The notes beneath the pieces are model-generated. The model had not been told where the DNA came from. It worked only from the letters and a program-made list of their open reading frames with translations, and searched no databases. The position numbers and the translations under genes are program-made. A DNA stretch of 64,000 nucleotides from Dendrobium chrysotoxum (lineage: Eukaryota; Streptophyta; Magnoliopsida; Asparagales; Orchidaceae), in contig CM034311.1 of NCBI GenBank assembly GCA_019925795.1, positions 33,645,472-33,709,471 on the forward strand. Reading direction: 5' to 3'. Shown in pieces: positions 32,375-43,807 of this stretch. How positions within the stretch are numbered: the first letter of the stretch is position 1; every line of letters starts with the position of its first letter.

Positions 32375-32751
32375 CATGGGCGGAACCAGCCATAATTTTC
32401 CTGCAGGGGGGGGGGGGGGCAAACTTATAAGTAATTATTGGCAGATATGTCGGTGGTCCAAGAGAGCAGCGCCCCCTGACAAGGTTAATTTACTATTTCT
32501 CTTTGTATTTGGTTGATCGTTTTCTAACAATAACACATATATATACAATATGTTTAATTATGCTGGGGCTAAATTGCCTAAAATTCATAGTATTTTAAAA
32601 TTTTTAGGGGGTCAATTACCTAAAACTCATTGTAATAAAGATTAAAAATTAGATGGAAGGGAACAAATTACCTAAAGAATCATATAATATTTTTTTAAAA
32701 AAAATTTTAAGAGGGGCAATTATCCCCTGAGCTCAAGGGATTCCACCCCTT
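32375..32751. mobile_element. Non-autonomous hAT element, GGGCGGAACC type
   Basis: A perfect 8-bp duplication attaaata lies at 32367-32374 and 32752-32759. The left end catgggcggaacc pairs with the right end ggattccacccctt. A 13-base G run (32406-32418) sits at the same subterminal place as the 45-base run in the sibling at 29938-30540. No coding capacity. Confidence 0.85.
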
Positions 32752-32759
32752 ATTAAATA

Positions 32760-33410
32760 TGTAGATAACATGATATAAATTAATAAATATGTAAATTCCT
32801 CCTGTTTTTATCATTTACAAATCCTTTCTGAGATTCCCAATCACGAATCATTAGTAATAATCAAATCATCAAATATTCTGACGTGGCAAAGATCTCCATA
32901 ATTACTGGCTTTCTCTAGGAAGAAGGAATCCAGCATCTTCTCCATTTACTGGCTGTCAAAGAAGAGACCATCATTCCTACGTATATATAATTTTTTTTTA
33001 AATAATTATAGTCCCATAGGTTTAATATATTATATTATAAATATATTTTAATAATAATAAAATAAATAAAAGATGCGGAGAAAAGCAGCTTTGCAATGTC
33101 GTGCACGTGGTCTCCACTAACGTTAGACCAGCGAACGCTGGTGAGCCACCGAATTTGCCGTCGCCGCCCCCTCTGCCGTCCCCCACCAACCACATGACAT
33201 TGAGCCTCCAATGGCTCGAGTGGGGCCGGTAATTATGCCCAAAATTTACAATTTTTTTTAAATTTAATTGTCACGTGATCAAATTATATATATCATTACA
33301 TGGTTGAATATTTATAATATTAAAAAAATGAATTTAATATTTTAATTCTATAGGAAGTTCTAACAAAAAAAAAAAAAAATTCAGGAGACACCTGAGTTGT
33401 TATGTAAAAA
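32760..33410. other. Intergenic DNA with a GC-rich patch
   Basis: Mostly AT-rich. At about 33085-33232 a GC-rich patch (ccgtcgccgccccctctgcc) stands out, but I find no protein motif or splice context there. Confidence 0.4.
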
Positions 33411-33417
33411 ATAAAAA

Positions 33418-34030
33418 AAATGAAAACTATATAAGTAATGTTATAGAAATATGTTCTTCCTTTTCATTGTAGAAGGTTGTATTTTAAAATTGGGAACAAG
33501 TTTTTGATCTCTTGTATATATTTAGTATAGATTGTTGGAGAAACATCGGGAGTGATAACATTTGAATAATAATAGTCAGATGACGATAGTTAAATGACGG
33601 CACTGCAGTGTTGACAGTCAAGCGATGATAGTTAGACAATAACAAATGAGTGACAACAAAAATATGGTGGCAGTCAAACGGCGATGAGTGTAAGCTATTA
33701 CTATGGGAATTGGCCTAATTGAAATGAATTACTATATCAGTAATATTATAGACATATGTTTTTCCTCTTAATTTTAGAAGGACTTATTATAAAATAAAAA
33801 ACTAGAACTTGACCTTATGTATATATGTCACAGAAATTATTGGGGAAGTGTTGAGAATGATGACAATTGAACCGAGAGATGATAGTCGAATATTAATATA
33901 TAGGCAATGACAAAAATGTGGTGGCGATAAAATAATGACGAGTGCAAATAGTGATCATCAGTATCAAACATCTGGTAAAATTCTATAGTTCTTCAAACTT
34001 CTAAGCTCTTTCGCCAATTCATGTGAGTTT
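33418..34030. repeat. Diverged direct duplication, about 306-bp offset
   Basis: Sequence from about 33420 (actatataagtaatgttatagaaatatgt...) recurs at about 33726 (actatatcagtaatattatagacatatgt...), including the following gaagg, aggaaac/ggggaag and gatgacaatt-like blocks. The tail (ttcttcaaacttctaagctctttc) resembles 37570 and 18560, so this may be an old LTR remnant of the gypsy family. Confidence 0.55.
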
Positions 34031-34394
34031 TTTTGTGGTGATATCAAATAATTTTATCTATAATGTACTCATGTGTGCTCTTCTTTTTAATTACTTATTT
34101 TATATGAATAAGAATTGCCTTTGCTATTTAAATTTAAGTAGGTGCTCCTCCAAAATTTTTTTTTTTTGCATCACATAGCTTGAGGTTTTTCATCACTCTA
34201 CTCCAACGTATCATCGATATCACTTCAAAAAATCCCAAGACTTCAATATAAAATTTTCTTACACTTTCAAGAAAGCAAATGATTTTAATCATGCAATTCA
34301 ATCGATTTTGGTTAGTTATCTTCTGTTTGAACAATATTATATATTGTTCATGAAAGGTCCTCAAATATTTTTACTATATAAATTTTTGAAAAAT
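34031..34394. other. Noncoding DNA
   Basis: No gene seen. Confidence 0.4.
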
Positions 34395-34407
34395 CATGAT
34401 TGTTCAT

Positions 34408-35133
34408 GAAGGTAAACTTGAAGTCTGGAGATCAACCTTAGAGTCTAAAGGTTTTCGCTTGAGTAGATCTAAAACTGAATATATGGAGTGTAATTTTAGC
34501 AGTAATAGACCTAGTGAGGGGATTGTGACTTTGGGCGATCAAGTCATTAATAAGAGTACACGTTTTAGATATCTTGGATCTATTGTTCAGAGTGATGGTG
34601 AAATAGATGGGGATGTTATCAGTAGAATTCAAGTTGGATGGTTGAAGTGGAGGAATGCATCGGGCTTGTTGTGTGATAGAAAAGTCCCCCTTAAACTTAA
34701 GGGAAAATTCTATAAGATGGTGGTGAGACCTGCAATGCTTTATGGTGCAGAATGTTGGCCATTAAAAGAGAAGCATAATACTAAGTTATGTGTTGCGGAG
34801 ATGAGGATGCTTAGGTGGATGAGTGGATTTACTCTTAGAGACAGGATACGAAATGAGCATATACGTGAAAAGGTTGGAGTAGCTCCAGTGGAGGATAAGA
34901 TTAGAGAGAGTCGCCTTAGATGGTTTGGTCACATAAAACGGCGGCCTTCCGATGACCCAGTTAGGAAAGTAGAGGTATTAGATTTGACTTATGTTAAGAA
35001 AGGTAGAGGTAGACCTAAAAAGACTTGGTTAGAAAATATTAGAAATGATCTTTCTCTATTAGATTTAAACGAGAATTTGACTTTGAACCGGACACAATGG
35101 AGAAAAAGGATTCATGTTGCCGACCCCACGTAG
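34408..35133 (+). pseudogene. C-terminal part of LINE reverse transcriptase
   Basis: Open reading frame from the truncation point to TAG at 35133. It starts in GKLEVWRSTLESKGFRLSRSK, just after the polymerase active-site motif of the full copy, so the catalytic domain is absent. It ends with KIRESRLRWFGHIKRRP, KKGRGRPKKTWLENIRNDL and TQWRKRIHVADPT, the conserved C-terminal tail of plant RTE proteins. The apparent ATG at 34396 lies in the target duplication, so it is not a native start. The frame is intact, so the insertion is younger than the copies at 15505 and 44861. Confidence 0.88.
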
Positions 35134-35169
35134 TGGGACAAAGGCTTGTTATTGTTGTTGTTGTTGTTG
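34408..35169 (+). mobile_element. RTE-clade LINE, 5'-truncated
   Basis: The 3' end is ...ccccacgtagtgggacaaagg, ttgttattg and then (TTG)n. A 13-bp target duplication, catgattgttcat (34395-34407) and catgatttttcat (35170-35182), matches at 12 of 13. A short simple-repeat tail instead of poly(A) is typical of RTE LINEs. The insertion kept only the last 760 bp, the usual result of incomplete reverse transcription. Confidence 0.9.
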
Positions 35170-35182
35170 CATGATTTTTCAT

Positions 35183-35720
35183 TTATTGTATGTTGCGACG
35201 TAGAAATATTTTTGATGATGAAGAGAGAGTTTATTATTTTAATGTTGGATGAAAATCCCACAAATTTGAATAAATTGAGACTAGCGAATGAGAGACATAA
35301 AAATTTTTAAGAGAAAATAAAAAAGAAAGGGGGAAATAATGGGATTATTTGATCTGGTTGAATTCACTAATGTGAGACAATGACTAAGCTGATCAATCTT
35401 TCTCATAATTATAAAATATGTTAACAAAAAGTAATAAACATGAATCATAACAAACATATTGTGGTGACATTATGAAGAAGTTTAAGATATTAGTGTTATA
35501 AACGAGCGAGGAGGATTAGATGATAGTTGGCAATGGATTAAGCGAGTCATTAGAAACGGGGTAGTCAACTCAACTAGATGATAACAAGAAGGGCATAATA
35601 TCTTGGTGGCTAACCAATGTTGAACGCTAGACTTTAACAGGCTTTGGGCAATAAGGAATGTCAAAAGTTGGGCTAGTACTTTAATTGTTCAATGGACATG
35701 ATGGGAATGCAACAAATCAG
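35183..35720. other. Noncoding DNA
   Basis: No gene seen. Confidence 0.4.
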
Positions 35721-36232
35721 TGTTGGGGAATTAAACCACGCAATGAATACAAACAAATCAGAGAAAATGCAATGGAAAAGAAAGAACATTAGAATTTAAC
35801 GTGGAAAAACCTGAAATAAAAAAATAAAAATCACGGGCCACACCACACCAAGAAATCCACTATGAAAAATTGAGAGAAATTGTACAAATATCTTCTCTCT
35901 CACTCTCTCCTTTTCTCCCTTCACTCTTTTACACCGTTCTCAACACAAAATGGACAAAGAGACACGCTTAAAACCACCCAAGGGATGCAACCCTTCAAGT
36001 TAAATATGAAAAATGAGAATGAAAACTACCCAGCCCGACTCGTAGTGCCAAACTTGGAGTGCTGCAGTACTCCACTCTCTGTCTTCTATCTGACTAACAG
36101 TGTCACACCATTGTATGTTTGTACAAAAAAAATGGGTGTAAAGCACCCAAACTGAAGTAGGGAGAGGATCTTCAGGGAGCTCAATCGATAGACTTGAGGT
36201 CCGAGGCAACAATACCACCTGATTGATCGACA
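35721..36232 (-). mobile_element. Solo LTR, inverted relative of 21736-22318
   Basis: Read on the minus strand it starts tgtcgatcaatcag and ends attccccaaca. Shared blocks with 21736-22318 include ttgcctcggacctcaa, gggttgcatccctt and ttttccacgttaaatt. The flanks (atcag, taatt) show no matching duplication. No coding sequence. Confidence 0.72.
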
Positions 36233-37055
36233 TAATTAAGTAATTTTTAAATGCTTGGTTTATTTATTCATCTAATAGGATGGGAGACCAATTGATTGAA
36301 AAATATGAGCATTAGATGTTGGTAGAAGACAGACTTACAAAGTCAATTACTAATAGGCATCGAATGTAAATCAACAAAGAACATTAAAATTTGGGTAATA
36401 ATTGGTTATTCTCCTAACAAGTTTGGAAATTAGGCAAGCTGGAAGATGAATGTTAGAGGTCAATAGCTAGCGGATGTCAATGGCGAATAGATGTTATTGG
36501 CTAATAGATGACAAATGCCAGTCCCCTGCATATCTCAATCATTAATTGCAAGGAATATCAAAATATAGTCAATATGATGTCGGTTGTAGGTTGACGTCGA
36601 ATGATGTATGATGTGGGCTATCGACAGTCAAACAACATTGAGTGATCATCTTGATCATTCTTTTAATAGGAAAGGAGGTTGACTAATGATAAGATGATGT
36701 CAAGCATTAGTGGATGACAAATGTCGAATATCTGTCATGGTTAAGCATCAAAAGATGATAGATAAAAAATGTTATTTTTCATACAAAATTGGGTGATTTA
36801 TTTGACCATTCTTTTGCTAAAAGGGGAGATTAGGCAACTAGTGAGGAAAATTTAGAACATTGATGGATGACAGACTTTGGAGGTTGATTGTTTTTAAGAA
36901 TCAAACAATACTTAATAGAGAACATCAAAGTTAGGTGATGATATGTGGCCAGCATGGTTGAACTCCAAAGAGGAGGGGAGACCAAATGACCGGAAAAGGA
37001 ACATTGAATGTCGATTGTGGAAAAATCATATGATCAATAATGAATTCTATCACAA
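36233..37055. other. Noncoding DNA with degenerate short repeats
   Basis: Contains scattered gaatgtcgattgt/gatgtcaatggcgaatagatg motifs reminiscent of decayed LTR minisatellite. No gene. Confidence 0.4.
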
Positions 37056-37059
37056 TTTT

Positions 37060-37990
37060 CATATCTAAAAATATCCAAGTATTTAAACTAGAAACTTCAA
37101 AATTTGGTTCTATAAGCATTTGAATTAAATTTTCTTCAAATTTATAATCAAGATAATGCAATTCAACAAAATGATTCCAAAGTTTTTACGTGAAAAGCTT
37201 GAAAAAGGAAAAAAAATATTGGATCTTGCCCACTTAAAATTAACGACCACGTAAGATTAGAGTTCACTCCTCTCAATTGGAAAAAAAACACAAGATAACA
37301 AAGTTGGAATCAATAGATTGGTCCCCTGCATCTATAATAGAGATTTTTGAAGGAGACTTGAGGGTCACGATAATTAGAAAATGACATTTAGATGATGACA
37401 ATTAGGCAACAACGGTTAGAGATGAACTAACGATATCGATCAGGTGATGCTTGTCACACAACGATGGTAGGCAATGACGGACATTTGACAACATTCTAGT
37501 TACGGTGGCCGAACTAAAATGGTTGTTGTGGTAATTTTAAAGGTCGAATGTTGGGTAGAATTCAAAAGTTCTTTATATTTCAAAGCTCTCTCTAATTTTA
37601 AATCAATGTACATTTAAGGGCCTTTTGAAGTGTATTTTGATAATTTTAACTAAAACCACCAAAGTATTCCATCAAACAATATGTATTAACTCCCTTAAAC
37701 ATATATAGTGCTTTCACCATTTGAGGGCCTTAATGGCCTAAAAAATGGGCAATCTCAATCTTATTTGATGCTTAGCATCGTGATACTCGATTTAACTATA
37801 TATACGTAAAATTCATAAATAATTTGTCATTTAAATATGCTTCAATCTCTTGATTGAGCTCCTTAATTTGACATTGGATCAGAATATAAGTTTGCTGAAA
37901 ATCAAAATTTGGAGAACCCTAAATTCAATTATGAAAATTTCCAACTAGACTACCGTTTAAGGATCAATTTTATTAAAAAAATAAGGTGAA
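37060..37990 (-). mobile_element. Decayed gypsy LTR relic
   Basis: The minus-strand LTR end block (tttttacgtgaaaagcttgaa at 37183) and start block (tttgctgaaaatcaaaattt, aaaatttccaactagac at about 37890-37955) match the solo LTRs at 17397 and 58656 in order. No termini or duplication can be fixed. A second start-like block near 37085 suggests rearrangement. Confidence 0.5.
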
Positions 37991-38279
37991 TGTTTAGTTT
38001 AAAGAAGCTCACAAAGTAGACTAACATATATGATTCCGACCCTGAGAATTAAAGAGCATATTATATGGGCTTGAGTTTTTAGGTAAATATATGAAGTGTT
38101 TATTAAATATTAATTAAATAAAATAATCAGAATATTTAAAATTCAAAATTCAAAATAACAATACATGTTCTCTTAGTTAAATATTAATGAGCATTATAAT
38201 ATTTAAGTTTCATTATTTCCCATATTCAAATTAAAAATAATGATATAATGTAAATTTAAAAAAAATAATATGCATTATT
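37991..38279. other. AT-rich spacer
   Basis: No gene seen. Confidence 0.4.
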
Positions 38280-38760
38280 AATTGAAGGAAATGATTCAAA
38301 TGAAGCGTGCGCTACTATATCTACGGCGCGCGTGCCGTGACAGTGGCCCGACAATCACGGGGACGGTGGCCAGAATGGCGGGGAAGGTGATGCATCCAGC
38401 AGGGATAGTGCGGCAGCAGAGGGTTGAGGTTGTGGTCCATGTCCAGTCGGGATCGGGAACGACGCATGCTGGGACACTTCAGGGACGGTGAGGTCGGAGT
38501 TGATTAGGAAGGTGCAGGCTATGAAGTCAGGATGGGTCGGGTGGGGGAATGGGGACAACGACGTTGGGACGATAAGGCCACAGTTCTATGGGGATGACGC
38601 GGTCGCGCAAAGTTGGAACCCTCGAGGACGAGATCGGGTACTCAGGTATGACGACGTTGTGGAGGTTTGAGCTGACGACGACGAGATCGTGCGCCGTGCG
38701 GGGACGATGAGATACAGTATTCACGCCTTCACGGTAGGGTTTCAAATGATTCTACTAGAT
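38280..38760. other. GC-rich segment of unknown origin
   Basis: A 480-bp GC-rich block (gtgcgctactatatctacgg through gcgccgtgcggggacgatga) lies between very AT-rich flanks. Short open frames on both strands (for example 38355-38558 minus, 38488-38670 plus) show no family motif. It could be captured gene DNA, a decayed exon or a transposon core. Confidence 0.35.
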
Positions 38761-39170
38761 TACATCTTGATCTTGTAGGTAATCAAATAAATTTAAATAA
38801 TTTTTAAAATAATCGACCGTTAAATAATCAAATTTGTGAATATAAATTAAAGTTTGTGAATAAGCTCAATATAGAGATCATTAAGAAGCTCAATTAATAT
38901 TTAATACGGAGTTTGTGAATTTTTAAGAACCAATTAAGTTTTGGTATAAATTTTATTCGGTTTATTTACACATAATTTTTTTTTTATAATGAAGGATTCT
39001 TATTTTATAGAACATTAATTTCACTTTTTACGTTATAATTTTTCAATATAATGAATTTGTTCATAAATAAGAAGTATTAATTCATGTTTGTTGGATTGTT
39101 TGTTTTAAGTATTCATGAATAAATTTGTTTAAAAGAACAATTTTTTATAACCTCATTTGTAAACTAAATT
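38761..39170. other. AT-rich spacer
   Basis: No gene seen. Confidence 0.4.
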
Positions 39171-39271
39171 AAAAGGAGCTCGTTTTAAACTAAATTAAGT
39201 TTAAGGAGCAGGGTTTGAAATAATTTCAATAGGAGCAAATACGGAGAATCAAATCACACATTAGAGAGAAA

Positions 39272-40668
39272 GCGGATTGGTTTGCTGCATTTAGAGTGTA
39301 AAGTAATCCAAATGCAGGGGTTTTGAGAATTTTGATGTTTGATTGGATGAAAAGTAAATTCAACGTAAAGTAAAACAAATGCAGTGTATTCTATTCTAGT
39401 TCATTTTTGGTGCATTTAGAATTCCTCCGATTTGGGCGACTTCTAAATACATTGCAAACTCAAGGGCATTGCAACCCCTTGTCGGTCATCTCCGACCGCC
39501 GGCCACCACCTTCGCCACCACCGGCAACTACCTCTGACCACCGTCGACCACCACCTTTGACCACCACCGCCGGCCACCACCGGCAACCACCTCTGGTCAC
39601 CGTCGACCATCACCTTTGACCGCCACCGCCGGCCACCACCTCCGCCACCACCGGCAACCACCTCCGGCCACCACCTCCGCCACCACTGGCAACCACCTCT
39701 GGCCACCGTCGACCACCACCTTTGACCACCACCGCCAGCCACCACCATCGGCCACCACCTCCGCCACCACCGACAACCACCTCTGGCCACCGTTGACCAC
39801 CACCTTTGACCACCACCGCCGGCCACCACCATCGGCCACCACTGTCGGCCACCACCTCCGCCACCACCGACAACCACCTATGGCCACCGTCGACCACCAC
39901 CTTTGACCACCACCGCCGGCCACCACCATCGGCCACCATCGTCGGCCACCACCTTCTGCCACCACCGACAACCACCTCTGGCCACCATCGACCACCACCT
40001 TTGACCGCCACCGCCGGCCACCACCGCCGGCCACCACTGCCGGCCACCACCTCCGCCACCACCGTCGGCCACCACCTCCGCCACCACCGGCAACCACCTC
40101 TGGCCACCGTCGACCACCACCTTTGACCGCCGGTCACCGTCGGCCACCACCTCCGCCACTGCCGGCAACCACCTCTGGCCACCACCGTCGACCACCACCT
40201 TTGACCGCCACTGTCGGCCACCACCTTTGACCGCCACCGCCGGCCACCACCTCTGGCCACCACCGTCGTCCACCACCTCCGCCACTGCAGGCCACCACCG
40301 TCGGCCACCACCGTCGGCTAAATTAATACACAGTAGAATATTTTATCTTATAATCTCAAAAAAATTTATAATAAGATAGTGCAATAAATAAATACACTAG
40401 TTTTATTTTATAAAATCAAATAATACTAATTATATACATAAACTGTTTTTATAAATACACTAGTTATAATGCCAAAAAAATTATTACAAATATACCGCTT
40501 TACTTTACTCTAGATATACCTAACCAAACAAGGGAAACAGTTCTCCTACGTTTACTTTACAGTCAACCAAACAATCTCAAAGTATTCAGAATACACTATA
40601 TTTATTTTATATTGCATTTACTTTACACTGTATTTTCTTTTCCGACAACCAAACAGCACCGTAGTCAG
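39272..40668. mobile_element. Minisatellite-bearing DNA element
   Basis: The left arm (ttggtttgctgcatttagag, tgtaaagta) and right arm (tttactttacactgtatt, ccgacaaccaaacagcacc) are inverted relatives. The right arm resembles those of 11754-12024 and 15005-15480. The core is the CCACC minisatellite. It appears to be a non-autonomous family whose core is a GGTGG repeat. Confidence 0.55.
39486..40318. repeat. CCACC-rich minisatellite, about 830 bp
   Basis: Higher-order units combine ccgccggccaccacc, tccgccaccaccggcaacc, acctctggccaccgtcgacc and accacctttgaccaccacc in changing order. Period of the smaller pieces is 12-18 bp. Both strands stay open in several frames because codons of the unit (CCA, CCG, ACC or TGG, GGT) contain no stops. 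None is a gene. Confidence 0.92.
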
Positions 40669-40684
40669 AATGCTAAAGTCGGAA

Positions 40685-41255
40685 TGCCTAAAATCAAATT
40701 CCGCATTAAATAGAATGCGTATTGAATGCGGAATTTGATTTTCCGCATTCAGCTTTTCAATTTTGTTTTTTCGGTTTATGAATAAACCATTATATAACTG
40801 TTTTAAAGTTATTTAAATGCGAGATTTGATAAACCAGTATTTTTTAATGCTTTAACTGTAAAAAAAATATTTGATTAAATAAAAAATATATGTTATTTTA
40901 TACATATTATAAATAGAATGTGGTAAATTATTTATCACATTTAATAGAATGAGGTAAATCATAAATGAGAAAAATCAATAGAATAAGGTAAATGATTATC
41001 TCTATTCTAATTTTTTATTTGCATGCTTAATGAATTTATATATAATAATATAAATATTATTACATAATTAAATACATAATTCCTCATTAATTACATAATT
41101 AAATATTCAATATGTATTTTTTATCTATTAATGCGTTATATAACGGTTTATTTATAAACTGAAAAAAAAAATGAAAAGCTGAATGCAGGAAATCAAATTC
41201 CACATTCAATAGAATGCGGAATTTGATTTTTCGCATTCTAGATTGCGTAATTTAG
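40685..41255. mobile_element. Palindromic element with GAATGCGGAATTTGATT arms
   Basis: The left arm (40690-40800: aaatcaaattccgcatta, gaatgcggaatttgattttc, gcattcagcttttcaa) has its inverse at 41140-41250. Together they form about 110-bp arms around an AT-rich loop. This is a MITE-like structure without coding sequence. Confidence 0.6.
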
Positions 41256-41361
41256 TTTCCCCGTTTCTTTTTAATGCGTGATTTGGTTCTCTGTATTTGC
41301 TCTTTTTTAAATTATTTCGTAACCCTGCTTCTTAAACTTAATTTAGTTTAAAACATGCTCG

Positions 41362-41751
41362 TTTTTATAAATTGGCATTTTAGGAGATTACAAACCCCCT
41401 ACACTCTACACATATAATAGACCAAAACAAACATCCCCTTAATCTTATTTTCGAAATATGTTTTCCAACATCCAGTAATTTAAAATGTGGCCTAAACCTA
41501 ATTCTGCCTGTTTATCTTCATTGGTTGCTACCACTTAGCTATAGATACATTTATACAGTATCTCCTGGCCTTTGCATTTGAATTTGGAGTCAGTACATTT
41601 TCAACGATGAAAGCTTGCAGATTTATGAATATGTTTTTTTTAATATATTTTTCACATAAAAGAAACATCCTATATCAAAATAGTTAAAATTACAGTTTAC
41701 ATATATAGCATAACTTTAGAATAACTAGACTTAAATGGTTTTATAATAGGG
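41362..41751. other. AT-rich intergenic DNA
   Basis: No gene seen. Confidence 0.4.
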
Positions 41752-42187
41752 ATGTAAGTGCGTGAAGCAGACTTGTGAGCCGGCTCAAGCTCAGCTCGAT
41801 AAACAACTAATGAGCCGAGCTTGAAGAACTAACAAAACAAAGCTTAAGCCAGCCTCGACTCAACTTGTTAGTTCACGATCCTATTTGTATAAAAAAATTC
41901 ATGTAAAGTACACCAAAAATGTATTAATATTCAAGAGCTTATATACAAAACTACAAAAATTATTTAAAACTTATATCACACTTCCTTATATTAAGTGAGT
42001 TTGATTAGTTAATCGAGTTCTTTTTACCATTTTTTTATAATAATTACCTGAATAACAAACATTTTCTCTTTTATAATGAACCGGTTAGTGAGCCGACTCG
42101 AACTCATAAAATTAAGCTCGAGCTTAATCAAGCTCAAGCTCAAGCATTTGGTTGCTCGAACTCCGCTTGACTCGTTTACACCCATGT
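41752..42187. mobile_element. Decayed hAT MITE, relative of 622-1099
   Basis: The left end tagggatgtaagtgcgtg and right end gactcgtttacaccca are inverted. Subterminal gagccggctcaagctcagctc and aagctcaagctcaagc motifs match the family. No 8-bp duplication is recognisable. Confidence 0.6.
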
Positions 42188-42345
42188 TCCATATTCATCT
42201 TTTAGTAGGAAGGTAGGCTACATACCAGCCGAGGCCGGTCGATGTGATTGTTTATGCTTAGGTTTTACAACATAATCTAAAAGTATTTACATAATGAAAT
42301 CTAAATAATATGATATTCAAATACTTGTTCTTTGCTAACTACTAA

Positions 42346-42506
42346 GGGTCTGTTTGGGACAATTTTCTAATAGCAAATTGTTTTCGCACTATTTTCAGAA
42401 ATTTATATGGTGGAAACTTCTTTTTGCAACCATAATAATGAAGTTGCATTTTTTATAGTAACTTCATAATCAACTTTATAAAACGTTACAGTTGTTTCAA
42501 AAAAAC
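42346..42506. mobile_element. Possible decayed Tourist-like MITE
   Basis: TAA at 42343-42345 is followed by gggtctgtttgggacaatttt, a typical PIF/Harbinger-type start. The right end (gttgtttcaaaaaaac before TTA) is weak. Confidence 0.4.
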
Positions 42507-42906
42507 TTATGTTTACTTATTTTGTTAAATTTAATTCAGAACATAATTTTGATTCACTTAATATTTAATATAGTCTAAACAATCATTTTCAGCCTCACAA
42601 AACTTATCTAAGTATAAAAATAATCTCTTGGAGAATGACATCTTAACAATAACTGAGCTCCAACCTCTTAATTAATGGTGTAAGAAAAATAATTTTCTTG
42701 GGGGAAAAAAAAAAAAGTAATGCGAACTAAGTAGGAATTATCAGATATTTTCTTGTTGGTTTAGATGGGCCATAATCTATACCAATACGAGTCAAGTAGA
42801 TCCGTCATTGGGTCGCTGTTTGGCGGTCCATAATAGATGTTATATAGTCTTTGCGTACGGCCCACTAGTATTATTTTCATGTGAGCTGAGGGGCATTTAG
42901 GCTAAT
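42507..42906. other. AT-rich intergenic DNA
   Basis: No gene seen. Confidence 0.4.
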
Positions 42907-42909
42907 TAA

Positions 42910-43027
42910 GGTTTTCTTAGGACGACTTTCTTACTGCTTCTTGAAGTAGCTTTTTAATACAAAAATTTTAATTTTTGTACTAGAAAATTGTTTTAAAAGC
43001 AACAAGAAAGCCATACCAAATGAAACC
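42910..43027. mobile_element. Tourist-like MITE, 118 bp
   Basis: TAA at 42907-42909 and 43028-43030. Ends ggttttcttaggacgac and ataccaaatgaaacc. Core aatacaaaaattt/aatttttgtact palindromic. Same family as 11236-11364. Confidence 0.75.
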
Positions 43028-43030
43028 TAA

Positions 43031-43140
43031 GTTGAAATCACACACGCATCACATACGCAAGACTCGAACTTAAGACATCTTAGTTGATAGCCAAAACTCC
43101 CAACCAACAAACCAAGATGAACTATGTGCTGATCTTTATT
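43031..43140 (-). mobile_element. tRNA-like SINE copy, best preserved
   Basis: On the minus strand a box-A-like ttggtttgttggttggg (plus 43100-43116) is followed after about 30 bp by a box-B-like aagttcgagtcttgc (plus 43057-43071). Box B is close to the GTTCGANTC consensus. A MITE abuts its 3' side. No tail or duplication could be fixed. Confidence 0.6.
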
Positions 43141-43798
43141 TTAGTGTTATGCTATGTTTCGGAAGGTAGCGACTATAAAATATTATTTTTATTTTTTATG
43201 TTTTCATCAAGTTGAGGGTATAAATAATTTTTGCGGGGAATCCATGGATCATAAAAAATTTCATCAATTCAATATGAATTTTGATGTAATTTAAATAAAA
43301 TTTAAGCACTTTAGTTGATCTGAAAATCTCCACAACAAATTATTTGAAGGGCAAAATGGAATCTCCACAAAAAATTTAAGCACTTTGGTTTCAAGAATGT
43401 ATGAAACCAAATAGCCAAATAGGAAAGAGCAGAAAATAATACTCAAAATCAAAATTTAAAAAGTTTCAAAAATTAATTGTAGGAACAAAGCGGATTCTAA
43501 ATTCAACAAATTTATAATGAAATAATTGTGTCATTATGATGATGTTAAAATAACAAGAATATTTGAATCTGAGTATAAATCTAAACTCCTTGAAATTTAG
43601 GTAAGCTCTATAAGCCATTGATTTACATAATATTTGTGCCATTGGATTTATTTTGGAAGAAGGACATTCGATTCAAAAATAGCACATAGAAATTTTCATC
43701 ATTTTTTGGTAGTCCTATATTTGATTAATTTCTTGTTAAAATGATTTTGATTCCTATAAAACTCTGGACAAATGGTTCATCATTGATGATTGATTGCT
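43141..43798. other. AT-rich DNA, possible LTR remnants
   Basis: The phrase agtttcaaaaattaattgtaggaac (about 43470) resembles the opening block of the gypsy LTR at 23060, but there is no further support. No gene. Confidence 0.35.
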
Positions 43799-43807
43799 CT
43801 TCAGAAG

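Larger units (their letters stand above)
39176..41361. mobile_element. Nested palindromic DNA-element composite
   Basis: The left arm (39176-39275: gagctcgttttaaactaaat, then ggagcagggttt, caaatcacacattag) pairs with the inverted right arm (41259-41361: ccccgtttctttttaatgcg, atttggttct, ccctgcttcttaaac). The arms are about 100 bp and diverged. Between them sit a GGTGG/CCACC minisatellite element (about 39272-40668) and a second palindrome (40685-41255). Clear flanking duplications were not found, so the superfamily is open. Confidence 0.6.

Noticed and set aside
34396..34407. ATG at 34396 as the start of the LINE protein
   Set aside because: It lies inside the 13-bp target duplication, outside the element. 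The protein is simply 5'-truncated.
39407..40311. Several 70-233 codon open frames on both strands
   Set aside because: They are translations of the CCACC/GGTGG minisatellite, which contains no stop codons in several frames. The predicted proteins are only Trp/Gly/Arg or Thr/His/Pro repeats.
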